This document shows, in pieces, positions 44,225 through 52,961 of a stretch of 64,000 nt of DNA. How positions within the stretch are numbered: the stretch's first letter is position 1; each line of letters begins with the position of its first letter. The DNA lies in assembly GCA_047601745.1 (NCBI GenBank), contig JASGIS010000001.1, positions 5,518,001-5,582,000 of the forward strand. Direction: 5' to 3'. Made by a program: the position numbers and the translations under genes. Source of the DNA: JAKPAM01 sp047601745 (GTDB taxonomy: Bacteria > Pseudomonadota > Gammaproteobacteria > Burkholderiales > Burkholderiaceae_E). The notes below the pieces were generated by a model. That model was given only the letters and a program-made list of their open reading frames with translations. It was not told the origin of the DNA and did no database searches.

Positions 44225-44911
44225 ATGAAGAGAACACGCCTCGAAGCCGCCAGCGCGGTACCGCACAGTGCGACCGTCAAGCCTGAAGGGCAATGGCATC
44301 ATGGCGATCTGCGCGCTTCATTGGTCGCCTGGGGCACGTACCTGCTGGATACCGAGGGCATCGAGAACATGAGCATGCGCGCCGCGGCGAGGCTGGCTGG
44401 AGTCTCGCAGGGCGCCCCGGCGCACCATTTCAGCGACAGGAATGGACTGCTCGCCGCCATCGCGGCGCAAGGTTTTCGTGAGCTGGCCACGTTCAAGCCT
44501 CCGAAAGTCTCGCATGGCCCCATGCCGGAAGCCGACGCCAGATTGCGTGCGGTGATCCTCGGCTACGTCGAGTATGCCCGCTTGTACCCGTCCCGCTTTC
44601 ATCTGATGTTCGGACCGCACATCCGCGAGCGGACACGCTATCCGGAACTGGTTCAGGCCTCGTCGGCTGCGTTCGATCTGGTGCGCGGTGCGGTGGTGCC
44701 CTTTCTGCGGCCTGCTGGCGTCGGCACGCTATCGGAGGACGAGCTGGCCTTCGCCGTGTGGTCGGCCACGCATGGGCTCGCCACGCTGCTCCTGGAAGGC
44801 CGCTCCCTGCCTTCCGGTTCGGGCTGCGAACCGCAGCCTCGGGTGCATCAACTGACCGACATCGTGGTGCGCTTCTGCCTGCTGGCGCTCGAGTCCGGCT
44901 GCGCTCGCTGA
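44225..44911 (+). CDS. TetR/AcrR-family transcriptional regulator
   Basis: A 228-residue TetR repressor. HHGDLRASLVAWGTYLLDTEGIENMSMRAAARLAGVSQGAPAHHF-type HTH occupies residues 25-75, followed by a ligand-binding domain of the WHG/TetR_C_33-like kind (LHLMFGP-like RFHLMFGPHIRERTRYPEL). The frame is open to 44069, but ATG 44225 gives the usual short arm before the HTH and leaves the palindromes non-coding. It is upstream of the ligase and dioxygenase genes and is the probable repressor of this block. Confidence 0.87.
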   Translation: MKRTRLEAASAVPHSATVKPEGQWHHGDLRASLVAWGTYLLDTEGIENMSMRAAARLAGVSQGAPAHHFSDRNGLLAAIAAQGFRELATFKPPKVSHGPMPEADARLRAVILGYVEYARLYPSRFHLMFGPHIRERTRYPELVQASSAAFDLVRGAVVPFLRPAGVGTLSEDELAFAVWSATHGLATLLLEGRSLPSGSGCEPQPRVHQLTDIVVRFCLLALESGCAR

Positions 44912-45040
44912 CCTGAGCCTGCTGCTGACTCGCCGAGTCGAGCCGGGCCGCGCCGCCGACCTGTCATCCCAAAGATCTCCCGCAGTCTTCGTCCCGGACC
45001 ATTGAGTCTCGTAGGTGACTTAGGCGGCTGGCGAGAGTCG

Positions 45041-46609
45041 ATGCTCGTTTCTAAACTAGACACCGTTCAGTTAAACAAAGCTGCCTCGACGGCAGCCCCC
45101 TATTCGATGATTCCGACGATCGTGTTCGAAGGCAGGCAATACGAACCGGAATGGATCCGGCTCGAGGTCGATCGCGTGCAGGCCGGGTTGAATGGTCTGG
45201 GCCTGCAGGCAGGGCAAACCGTGAGCGCGATGCTGCGCAACGGCCCCGAATACGTGGTGCTGGCGCTGGCGTGCCGCCAGGCGGGCGTCTATCTGGTCAC
45301 CATCAACACGCACTTCAAGGCGCGGGAAGTCCAGCATGTCCTGTCGGACAGCGGCGCCGCCGTGCTGTTCGTCCATGACGACCTGCTATCCCGGATCGAC
45401 GGCGGGGTCCCGACGGCGGTCGTCGTCGTGACCGTTCCCTCGCCGGAGACTGCGGAGGCCGCGCCGCGCGACTGGCGCGCGTTCGGCGCCGGCCAGCCGC
45501 CGATGCCGACGCGCGGCGGCGTGTTGCACGGTGCCATCGTCTATACCTCGGGCACCACCGGCAAGCCCAAGGGTGTACGCCGCATTCCGCCGCCTATGGA
45601 GCATGCGGCAGCCATGGAGCGTGAACTGCTGCGCGTCACCGAGATCGTCTACGGCACAGGCCCGGGCCTGCGAGCCTACCTCGCCGCGCCGATCTACCAC
45701 AGCGCCGCGATGGCCTATATGACACATGTCGGCCGGATGAACGCGCTGCTGGTGCTCGAGAATGGATTCGATGCCGAGCGGGCGCTGCAACTGATCGAGG
45801 CGCACCGGCTCACGCATGCCTACCTCGTACCCACCATGTATCGCCGCCTGCTGGCGTTGCCCGCACAAGTACGAGACCGCCATGACATCAGCTCGCTACG
45901 GCAGGTCGCCTCGACGGGCTCACCTTGTCCGCCCGATCTGAAGCGGCGGATGATCGAGTGGTTCGGGCCTATCATTACCGAGGCCTACGGCTCCAGCGAA
46001 GCGGGCTACACGACCTTCATCGATTCCGCGGATTGGCTACGCCACCCTGGCTCGGCCGGCCGCGCACTGCCGAGCGCGACGGTGCGCATCCTCGATGTCG
46101 ACGGACGCCAACTCCCTGCAGGCGAGACCGGCCTCATCTACGTGAAGCAGACGGCCCTACCGGACTTCACCTACGTCAACCGTCCCGAAGCGCGCGAGGC
46201 GGCCGAGCGGGACGGACTGATCACGCTGGGCGACATCGGATACCTCGACGACGAGGGCTTCCTCTACATCTGCGATCGACAGTCGGACATGGTGATCTCC
46301 GGCGGCGTCAACATCTATCCCGCCGAGATCGAGGCAGTGCTGCAGACCATGCCCGCGGTCGCCGACTGCGCGGTGTTCGGCATTCCCGATGCCGAGTACG
46401 GCGAGGCGCTGGCCGCAGCGGTGCAACCCACGCCCGGCATGTACATCGAGGAGGGTGCAGTCCAGACCTTTCTCCGGGAACGCCTGGCCGGCTACAAGGT
46501 GCCGCGCGTGGTCGAGGTGCACGATGCGCTCCCGCGTGAGGACACCGGAAAGATCTTCAAGCGCCGATTGAGGGAGCCGTACTGGCGCGGCCAGCAGCGA
46601 CGCATCTAA
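45041..46609 (+). CDS. AMP-binding acyl-CoA ligase
   Basis: A 522-residue ANL enzyme. Motifs are IVYTSGTTGKPKGVRRIPPP (P-loop), AYGSSEAGYTTF, GLITLGDIGYLDDEGFLYICDRQSDMVISGGVNIYPAEIE and the catalytic Lys in REDTGKIFKRRLR. The start is unsure: TTG 45002, ATG 45041 and ATG 45107 are all in frame, and an operator-like sequence at 45054-45072 would favour 45107. The next gene is a carotenoid-cleavage-type dioxygenase 75 bp downstream, so an aryl or terpenoid acid is a plausible substrate. Confidence 0.87.
   Translation: MLVSKLDTVQLNKAASTAAPYSMIPTIVFEGRQYEPEWIRLEVDRVQAGLNGLGLQAGQTVSAMLRNGPEYVVLALACRQAGVYLVTINTHFKAREVQHVLSDSGAAVLFVHDDLLSRIDGGVPTAVVVVTVPSPETAEAAPRDWRAFGAGQPPMPTRGGVLHGAIVYTSGTTGKPKGVRRIPPPMEHAAAMERELLRVTEIVYGTGPGLRAYLAAPIYHSAAMAYMTHVGRMNALLVLENGFDAERALQLIEAHRLTHAYLVPTMYRRLLALPAQVRDRHDISSLRQVASTGSPCPPDLKRRMIEWFGPIITEAYGSSEAGYTTFIDSADWLRHPGSAGRALPSATVRILDVDGRQLPAGETGLIYVKQTALPDFTYVNRPEAREAAERDGLITLGDIGYLDDEGFLYICDRQSDMVISGGVNIYPAEIEAVLQTMPAVADCAVFGIPDAEYGEALAAAVQPTPGMYIEEGAVQTFLRERLAGYKVPRVVEVHDALPREDTGKIFKRRLREPYWRGQQRRI
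45054..45072. promoter_or_regulatory. Imperfect palindrome at the 5' end of the acyl-CoA ligase gene
   Basis: AACTAGAC-ACC-GTTCAGTT is a 19-bp inverted repeat (six of eight pairs match) in a locally AT-rich stretch. A small perfect hairpin follows, GCTGCC-TCGAC-GGCAGC at 45080-45096. If this is an operator in the 5' leader, translation starts at ATG 45107. A TetR gene ends 142 bp upstream. Confidence 0.4.
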
Positions 46610-46684
46610 CCGTTCTCCATCCCCTCGACGAACCCGATGTCCATTCTCCATCGATTCGATCGACCTACTCTTGGGAGATTTGCT

Positions 46685-48079
46685 ATGACCGCATCAACCT
46701 CTTCCGCATCCCAACCCGTCTACCTCACCGGTTTCATGGCCCCGGTGGCCGACGAGATCGAGAGCACCGATCTCGAGGTGGAAGGCCATCTGCCGCCCGA
46801 GCTCTCGGGCACCTACGTGCGCAACGGCTCGAACCCGATGCCGGGCACGGATCCCGGCCATGACTTCACGGGCCAGGGCATGCTGCACGGTGTGCGGCTC
46901 GACGGCGGCCGCGCCCTCTGGTACCGCAACCGCTGGGTACGTACGCCCGCGATGCTGGGTGCCCAAGTCAGGCAACCGGATAACAGCATGCGCTACGAGA
47001 ACTCCTTGGCCAACACCAGCGTCGCGTCGTTCGATGGCAAAGTGCTGGCCCTGGTAGAAAACGCCTACCCCTACGAGGTGACACCGGACCTGGACACCGT
47101 GGGCGTCTATCGCTTCCGCAACGACCAGTTGTCCACCTCGATCACGGCGCATACCAAACTCGACCCCACCAGCGGCGAGTTGCATTTCTACAGCTACAGT
47201 CCTTCGCCGTTCATCAGTTACCACGTCGCCACGCCGGACGGCTTCATCAGGCACAGCCAGACGATTCCCGTACCAGGGCCAACGATGATGCACGATTTCG
47301 CGCTGACCGAGCGGCACGTGCTGTTCCTCGACATGCCGGTGATCTTCGATAAGACGCTCGCCGCCGGCACACCCTACCGGTTCCCATACCGATGGGACGA
47401 CGCTTACCGGTCACGCATCGGTGTGCTGCCGCGGTCCCGCCCTGACGCGCAGGTGCGCTGGTACGAGATCGAACCGGGTTATGCGTTCCATGTGGCCAAT
47501 GCCTACGAGGATGGGCACGGCCGCATCGTTCTCGACGCCGTCAACTACGACAGGCAGGCCTTCAACAGCCTCTGGGCCGGCATCGGGGGGGTCTCCGTGC
47601 TGAAGGGCGTTGACGCTCGGCAGCCGCTGCGCGGTGGCTCGATGTACCGCTGGGTGATCGATCCGCGCAGCGAGCGCGTATCGGAGCAGCGGCTCGATGA
47701 TCTCGAGGTCGAGTTCCCCGTGATCCACCCGGGCCGTATTGGCCGCGCGTACCGATACGCTTACAGCGCCGCAGCCCAATTGGCGGTACCCAGCCAGGGC
47801 TCCTTCTATGCCCGCAACGACATGAAGACGGGCGAGCGTCAAGTCTACCGGCTCGACGACGGTTGGATCCCCGGGGAAGCGTCTTTCGTTCCAGCCAGCG
47901 GGGCCTGCGCCGAAGAAGAGGGTTGGCTGCTGACCCTCGTCACGCATGCTCGCGACGACGCCGCTCGCCTGCTGGTGCTGGATGCGAGCCGGCTCGAAAG
48001 CGGGCCCGTGGCGACGGTGAAGCTGCCGAGGCGAGTGCCGATCGGCTTCCATGGCGCCTGGATACCGATGAAGGATTGA
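46685..48079 (+). CDS. Carotenoid-cleavage / lignostilbene-type dioxygenase
   Basis: A 464-residue member of the carotenoid oxygenase (RPE65) family. It uses four His-bound Fe(II) to cleave an alkene into two carbonyls. The four His are visible: His156 (AHTKLDP), His203 (MMHDFAL), His269 (AFHVANAYED) and His456 (GFHGAWIP). GTYVRNGSNPMP is the N-terminal family motif. ATG 46685 has GGGAG eight bases before it and is preferred over 46637. Bacterial members act on apocarotenoids, lignostilbenes, resveratrol or isoeugenol. The neighbouring acyl-CoA ligase favours a phenylpropanoid-type role, by inference. Confidence 0.9.
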   Translation: MTASTSSASQPVYLTGFMAPVADEIESTDLEVEGHLPPELSGTYVRNGSNPMPGTDPGHDFTGQGMLHGVRLDGGRALWYRNRWVRTPAMLGAQVRQPDNSMRYENSLANTSVASFDGKVLALVENAYPYEVTPDLDTVGVYRFRNDQLSTSITAHTKLDPTSGELHFYSYSPSPFISYHVATPDGFIRHSQTIPVPGPTMMHDFALTERHVLFLDMPVIFDKTLAAGTPYRFPYRWDDAYRSRIGVLPRSRPDAQVRWYEIEPGYAFHVANAYEDGHGRIVLDAVNYDRQAFNSLWAGIGGVSVLKGVDARQPLRGGSMYRWVIDPRSERVSEQRLDDLEVEFPVIHPGRIGRAYRYAYSAAAQLAVPSQGSFYARNDMKTGERQVYRLDDGWIPGEASFVPASGACAEEEGWLLTLVTHARDDAARLLVLDASRLESGPVATVKLPRRVPIGFHGAWIPMKD

Positions 48080-48208
48080 ACCCGATCCAGTGCGGTTGAT
48101 GGCGGCGCCACCTCGGGATCGAGCTTGCGAAGGCCAGCCCCCCGAACATCACGGTAGCTTCACGCTCGAGTTGATGGAATAGGCGCTCTACCACTGTCGG
48201 AGCGCCAA

Positions 48209-49402
48209 ATGCCTGTTCTCAAGACGATTCCCGGTTTGATCGGCCTAGCCAGCGTCGCTATCGTCGCCACCGCTTATGTCATCGCATTGACCATCAAGGA
48301 ACCGCCGCCGGTCTCCCCCTACGGCTCGATGCAAGGGCCGGCGGAGCTACCGAGAACGGATGGTGTCGCCATCGCGCCGTTGGACCAAGCCCTGACGTTC
48401 GCCAGGTTTCACGGCGAGAACGGCCTGCGCCTGATGCGCGTCGAGCGATACGAAAACGGTGTGGCGAGCGGGACGGACGTCACCTTTCTGCAGGCGTCCG
48501 GCGAGGCAGATCCCGTCACGCTGTGGCAGCAATCGAACTATGACGCGATCGCCAGCGCCGCCGGGCCCGCAGTACAGGTCAAGGCTTCCGAACTCGAGCT
48601 GCCCTTTTCGTCGACGGACGAACAGATCGGCATGGGCGGAACGTATCCGGCGCATTCCGCTGAGACGAATATGACCCGGCCGTTCGCGTTCCCGAAGCTG
48701 CAGCCTGCTCATCGCTGGAACATGCAGGTGCCGGCCCGGGCTTATCTGCTGGATTATGAGATCGAGCTGGGAATCGTAGCCCTCGAGCCCCTCAAAGCTG
48801 GTCGGAAGGCCGAGCATTACGGTCTCGTTCTTGCATCCGACTACACGGACCGGGATCGCCTGCTTCGCGATATCGGCGTCAGCGATGTCAGCACGGGTTT
48901 GCCCTTCGCCGCTGCGAAATCGGTAGTGCCGGCCTTGCCGATCGGTGCATTGTTCGTCATCCCCCGAGACGTGCGGACGTTCTACAAGAACCTCGAACTG
49001 CGGCTGCACGTCAACGATCGGCTGCGTCAGATTGCGCTGCCGAAGGATCTGGTCTGGGACATCGACCGCATGGTCGATGAATCCGTCGCCCGCCGCGGGC
49101 TGGCTTTCCCGATGGGTCGAAACGCGGTGAGGCTGCCGATCACGCCGGATGGTGCCGTGCCGCCACGCACCATCCTGCTGTCCGGCACGACCGACGGGGT
49201 GGTGGTCCGCCCTCCGTCCGGCCGCCAGATCTTCATCGGCGTCGTCCAATGGTTGGGAAGCCTGCGATGGAACAGGCCGGGCCTGCTGGTCGAGCGCTCC
49301 ATCACCGAGGCTCACGCGGACGGCAACTACCTTCAACCAGGCGACAACGTGGTCATGCGTGCCGAATACCTTGGCCTGATCGTCAACAACATCGTCCCCT
49401 GA
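48209..49402 (+). CDS. Membrane-anchored FAH-family protein
   Basis: A 397-residue protein. One N-terminal transmembrane helix (about 7-29) is followed by a fold resembling fumarylacetoacetate hydrolases: YLLDYEIELGIVALEP holds the ExE metal ligands, YGLVLASDYTDRDRLLRDI matches the family's ANDxTxRD region, AAKSVVPALPIGALFVIP the KS-FD-PxGP region, and a C-terminal LQPGDNVVMRAEYLGLIVNNI. FAH enzymes are usually cytoplasmic, so anchoring is unusual. The gene follows the dioxygenase gene by 129 bp and precedes a two-component system. Confidence 0.7.
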   Translation: MPVLKTIPGLIGLASVAIVATAYVIALTIKEPPPVSPYGSMQGPAELPRTDGVAIAPLDQALTFARFHGENGLRLMRVERYENGVASGTDVTFLQASGEADPVTLWQQSNYDAIASAAGPAVQVKASELELPFSSTDEQIGMGGTYPAHSAETNMTRPFAFPKLQPAHRWNMQVPARAYLLDYEIELGIVALEPLKAGRKAEHYGLVLASDYTDRDRLLRDIGVSDVSTGLPFAAAKSVVPALPIGALFVIPRDVRTFYKNLELRLHVNDRLRQIALPKDLVWDIDRMVDESVARRGLAFPMGRNAVRLPITPDGAVPPRTILLSGTTDGVVVRPPSGRQIFIGVVQWLGSLRWNRPGLLVERSITEAHADGNYLQPGDNVVMRAEYLGLIVNNIVP

Positions 49403-49609
49403 CGGTCCGCGATTCGCGTCGTTGGCCATCACGATTGCTTCACGCTGCCGGTGCCCCAATGCGATTGCCGAGCAATCACCATACCGAAGTGGATGCCGGT
49501 TCCTGCACGCGCTGCCATCCAAATGATTCCAAGCACTGCCCCCTTCTTCACCTGCGATTCGGGGTACACGGCGCCCGCGCTCCGAATTCGCGGCGATGGA
49601 CTCACCGCC

Positions 49610-50302
49610 ATGCATCGCGAACGCGTTTTACTGGTCGAAGACAATCGAGATCTGGCCGCGTCGATCCTCGAATCACTGGAAGATGCCGGTTTCGAGCCGG
49701 ACTACGCTGGTGACGGCGCCCAAGCATTGCACCTGGTCGAAAGCGCCGTACCGCCTTTCGACGCCGTGGTCCTGGATGTCGGATTGCCGCGTGTCAGTGG
49801 ATTCGAGGTCTGCACCCGCCTCAGGCACGATGGCTTTCGAGCCCCCATCCTGATGTTGACGGCACGAGATGCGGCAGATCAGGTGGTCGAGGGGCTGGAA
49901 AGGGGAGCAGACGACTACATCGTCAAGCCCTTCGATATAAAGGTGCTGATCGCGCGGATCAGGGCGGCCACTCGCCGCTATCTGAGCCTTCCGGACAACG
50001 TGGGTGTGGTCCAGACGTCAGGCATTGCGCTGGACACCAATCGTTGCCGGCTGCTGCTGCCGTCGGGACAAAGCTGTTCACTTAGCCCCCTTCAATCCCG
50101 GCTGCTGCATACGTTGATGCGCAATGCGCCTCGGGTGGTCTCGCGGGAAGAGCTCGAAAGCGCGTTGTGGGGCGACGAGGCGCGTCCGACAAGTGACGCA
50201 CTTCGCACCCACCTTTACCAGTTGCGCAAGCTCATCCAGCTGGCCGGCGGATCGGATTTCATTCGCACCTGCGGGAAGCAAGGCTATTGCTTGGATTTAT
50301 GA
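49610..50302 (+). CDS. OmpR/PhoB-family response regulator
   Basis: A 230-residue regulator. Receiver domain: acidic pocket Glu10-Asp11, phospho-acceptor Asp56 (VVLDVGLPRVSG), Thr84 and Lys106 (YIVKPFD). C-terminal winged helix: SLSPLQSRLLHTLMRNAPRVVSREELESALWG and LRTHLYQLRKLI. ATG 49610 gives the standard N-terminus MHRERVLLVEDN. Its stop overlaps the kinase ATG (ATGA), so the pair is translationally coupled. Target genes are unknown; the FAH-family gene is immediately upstream. Confidence 0.93.
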   Translation: MHRERVLLVEDNRDLAASILESLEDAGFEPDYAGDGAQALHLVESAVPPFDAVVLDVGLPRVSGFEVCTRLRHDGFRAPILMLTARDAADQVVEGLERGADDYIVKPFDIKVLIARIRAATRRYLSLPDNVGVVQTSGIALDTNRCRLLLPSGQSCSLSPLQSRLLHTLMRNAPRVVSREELESALWGDEARPTSDALRTHLYQLRKLIQLAGGSDFIRTCGKQGYCLDL

Positions 50303-51759
50303 CCATCCGGTTCGATCTCCAGGGAAGCGCGCGCCCTCAAACCCTGTTCTCGAAGATGTGGCGCTTCCTGCTGGCGCTGATCCTCGTGACGTTCGCGATC
50401 CACGCGTTTCTCGTTACCGGTACGCTGCAACTCGGCGCCGAGGTTCTGACGCAACGCCGCCTGGAACGGATCGGCGATTTCTGGGGTACGCAGCCTCCGC
50501 TGTCGAAACCGCTCGGTCTGGACCCGGTCACGGTCATCTATCCGCGTTACGAGCTTCTGCCCCCCAAACTGCAGAATATGCTGCGTCGCGACGAGCGCGG
50601 ACTTTTCGAACTGGGGAACCGCGCGCAAGATTACTTTGTACTGGCGAAGGCCAGCTCTGCGGACGAGGCGTTCTATGTGGTCGAGTTCCACTCGGAAATC
50701 AAGCCGAACGAGACCATTGAGCACCAGGTCTTCATCTGGTATCTGCTGGGCATCGTTCCACTCTTCGTGCTGCTGTTGTGGCTCTGCCAGAGGATCACCG
50801 CGCACGTCGCGGCTCCGATGCGCGACGTTGGACGGCAAGTGGTGGCGCGTCCTCCGGACAGCCTGGAGCCATTGACCTTGCCGGAAGGCGCGTCGGTCGA
50901 ACTCGAGGCGCTCGTGAATCAGATCAACAGCGCGCTGAAAAGGACAGCCGAAACCTTGGAGCGCGAACGTAGCTTCACGGAATTCTCCAGCCACGAACTA
51001 CGCACTCCGGCGGCGGTGATCCAGGCGGCGCTCGAACGCATCGAAGCTCACGGCAAACCCGGACAAGCGGGAGCCATTGAGCGCGCCAAGCGAGGATTGC
51101 GAGATATGCATGCGCTGATCGACACCTTTCTCCAGATGTCGGGCGACGCATCGAGGACACGGGGCGCTGTTTCCGTGTACGTGGACCCGCAGTGGTTGAC
51201 TGCGCTGTTCCATCACGTGGCTGGCGGACATGCAGACCATGAATTGCTCATCGACCCCAAGGCGCCGCTGGAACTCGTGGCCCCGCCCACGATGATCCAT
51301 GTGCTGATCGCCAACATACTGAAGAACGCGCTTTTCCATGGCGGCCCTGAACCGATCGAAGCAACGATCTCCGCCGACTGTCTCGAGGTTCGCAATACCC
51401 GACCGAGCAGTCCGTCGATGGCCGGTCATGGAATCGGCTGCCAGATCGCTCACCGCATCTGCGAGCGGTTCGGTTGGCGATTCACGCTGACTCTCGAAGC
51501 CGAAATCGCGATTGCGCGTTTGCAGGTGCCCGCGAGGCGCGGGCGGGACGCGCCTCAACGCGCTGGGTCGGACAGCAGCGCCGGCAGCGACAGCTCGCCG
51601 CGCGATTCGAAACGCACGCTGCCGGAGCCGGTGCCCGACAGCTTGCCGCGGACGACGAAATCGGTGCGGGTGTCGGTGCCCGACACGACGCCCAGCGCCT
51701 GGCGGATCAGCGCGGTCGGCGGCACGCTGACCGGGATGGTCAGCACGACCTCGCCGTAG
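50299..51759 (+). CDS. Sensor histidine kinase with compact ATPase domain and antisense-overlapping tail
   Basis: A 486-residue membrane kinase. Helices at about 20-45 and 145-165 flank a roughly 100-residue periplasmic sensor. The H box is FSSHELRTPAAV with His232 and the N box is HVLIANILKNALFHGG. The usual DxGxG motif is not seen: EVRNTRPSS runs directly to GHGIGCQIAHRICERFGW. Kinase-like sequence ends near residue 412. The last 68 or so residues are low complexity and lie antisense to the WHy lipoprotein gene, so the native stop may have been lost. ATG overlaps the response regulator stop. Confidence 0.87.
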   Translation: MTIRFDLQGSARPQTLFSKMWRFLLALILVTFAIHAFLVTGTLQLGAEVLTQRRLERIGDFWGTQPPLSKPLGLDPVTVIYPRYELLPPKLQNMLRRDERGLFELGNRAQDYFVLAKASSADEAFYVVEFHSEIKPNETIEHQVFIWYLLGIVPLFVLLLWLCQRITAHVAAPMRDVGRQVVARPPDSLEPLTLPEGASVELEALVNQINSALKRTAETLERERSFTEFSSHELRTPAAVIQAALERIEAHGKPGQAGAIERAKRGLRDMHALIDTFLQMSGDASRTRGAVSVYVDPQWLTALFHHVAGGHADHELLIDPKAPLELVAPPTMIHVLIANILKNALFHGGPEPIEATISADCLEVRNTRPSSPSMAGHGIGCQIAHRICERFGWRFTLTLEAEIAIARLQVPARRGRDAPQRAGSDSSAGSDSSPRDSKRTLPEPVPDSLPRTTKSVRVSVPDTTPSAWRISAVGGTLTGMVSTTSP

Positions 51760-52025
51760 CGCGGTACGGTGCCCGCCTGATCGATCACGCCGCTGCCCAG
51801 CCGCATACCGCGGACGTCGAGCCAGACCGCGGCGCCGTCGAAACTGATCGGCGTCTCGTTGGGGTTCTGCACCCTCAGCTTGATCGCCATGCGCAGTTCC
51901 ATGCCCTCGCCGGCGATCGGCTCGACGCCGACGACGTCGACGCTCAACGGGTCGTTCCAGGGCATCAGCGCGCAGCCGGACAGGGTCAGCGCGGTGGCGT
52001 ACAGCAGCAGGCGGCGTGGGTTCAT
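51555..52025 (-). CDS. LEA14/WHy-domain lipoprotein
   Basis: A 156-residue lipoprotein: signal MNPRRLLLYATALTLSGC with lipobox, then a WHy (water stress and hypersensitive response) immunoglobulin-like domain (PLSVDVVGVEPIAGEGMELRMAIKLRVQNPNETPISFDG). Bacterial LEA14-like lipoproteins are linked to stress tolerance but lack defined partners. The 3' 205 bp overlap the end of the histidine kinase frame; protein-like character of this gene is kept through the overlap, so this gene is the real one there. It is divergent from the TauD-type gene by 86 bp. Confidence 0.85.
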   Translation of the reverse strand: MNPRRLLLYATALTLSGCALMPWNDPLSVDVVGVEPIAGEGMELRMAIKLRVQNPNETPISFDGAAVWLDVRGMRLGSGVIDQAGTVPRYGEVVLTIPVSVPPTALIRQALGVVSGTDTRTDFVVRGKLSGTGSGSVRFESRGELSLPALLSDPAR

Positions 52026-52111
52026 CGGTCTCTCGGAGGCTCGCGGCCGGTCGGATGACCGGTTACGTGGACGATGGACGAATGTTAGAGTCGCCGGACA
52101 GGAACGTCAGC

Positions 52112-52936
52112 ATGCGTGTAAAACGACTTGCCGGCGCGCTGGGCGCCGAACTTCTGGACATCGATCTGCGCGAGCCGCCTACCGATGCGATGGCGCGCGC
52201 CATCGAGCAGGCGCTGCTCGAGCATCAGGTGATCTTCCTGCGCCGGCAGCCGCTGACGCCGGCGCAGTTCCTCGCGTTCGCCCGCCGGATGGGCGAGCCG
52301 GTCGAATATCCGTTCGTGCGCGGCCTCGACGGTCATCCGCTGATCATCGAGGTCAAGAAGCTCGAGCACGAACGCAGCAACTTCGGCGGCGTCTGGCACT
52401 CCGACACGACCTACCTCGAGGAACCGCCGATGGGGTCGATGCTGCTGGCTCGCGAAGTGCCGCCGTACGGCGGCGACACGCTGTTCGCCAGCCAGTACGC
52501 GGCCTACGAGGCGCTGTCGCCGACGATGCAGCGGCTGCTCGACGGCCTGACGGGCATCAGCACCTCGGCCAAGGCGGATGTGTCGCGGACCCGCGAGGAC
52601 CGCATCCGTACCGACGGCAAGGTCGATGCGGCCGCCGAACTGCGCGCCGAGCATCCGGTGGTGCGCACGCATCCTCAGACCGGCCGCAAGGCGCTGTTCG
52701 TCAACGTCGCCCACACCGCCGGCATCGAGGGCCTGACCGACGCCGAGAGCGCGCCCTTGCTGAAGTTCCTGTTCGAGCACCAGGTCAAGCCGGAGTTCAC
52801 CTGCCGCTTCGCATGGGAACCCGGCTCGCTGGCCTTCTGGGACAATCGCTGCGTACTGCACAATCCGATCAACGACTATCACGGCCACCGCCGGGTGATG
52901 CACCGGATCACGCTGCGCGGCGACCGTCCCCGCTGA
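52112..52936 (+). CDS. TauD/TfdA-family Fe(II)/2-oxoglutarate dioxygenase
   Basis: A 274-residue dioxygenase. The metal triad is His96 and Asp98 (VWHSDTTY) with His250 (CVLHNP). Arg261 or Arg265 in HRRVMHRITLRG would bind 2-oxoglutarate. Family members hydroxylate taurine, aryloxyacids or alkyl sulfates. ATG 52112 with AGGA upstream gives the normal start; longer frames run into the divergent promoter. It is first of a three-gene run with a cupin (25 bp) and an MBL-fold hydrolase. The substrate is unknown. Confidence 0.9.
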   Translation: MRVKRLAGALGAELLDIDLREPPTDAMARAIEQALLEHQVIFLRRQPLTPAQFLAFARRMGEPVEYPFVRGLDGHPLIIEVKKLEHERSNFGGVWHSDTTYLEEPPMGSMLLAREVPPYGGDTLFASQYAAYEALSPTMQRLLDGLTGISTSAKADVSRTREDRIRTDGKVDAAAELRAEHPVVRTHPQTGRKALFVNVAHTAGIEGLTDAESAPLLKFLFEHQVKPEFTCRFAWEPGSLAFWDNRCVLHNPINDYHGHRRVMHRITLRGDRPR

Positions 52937-52961
52937 CATCTCAACATCGCAGGAGCACGAG

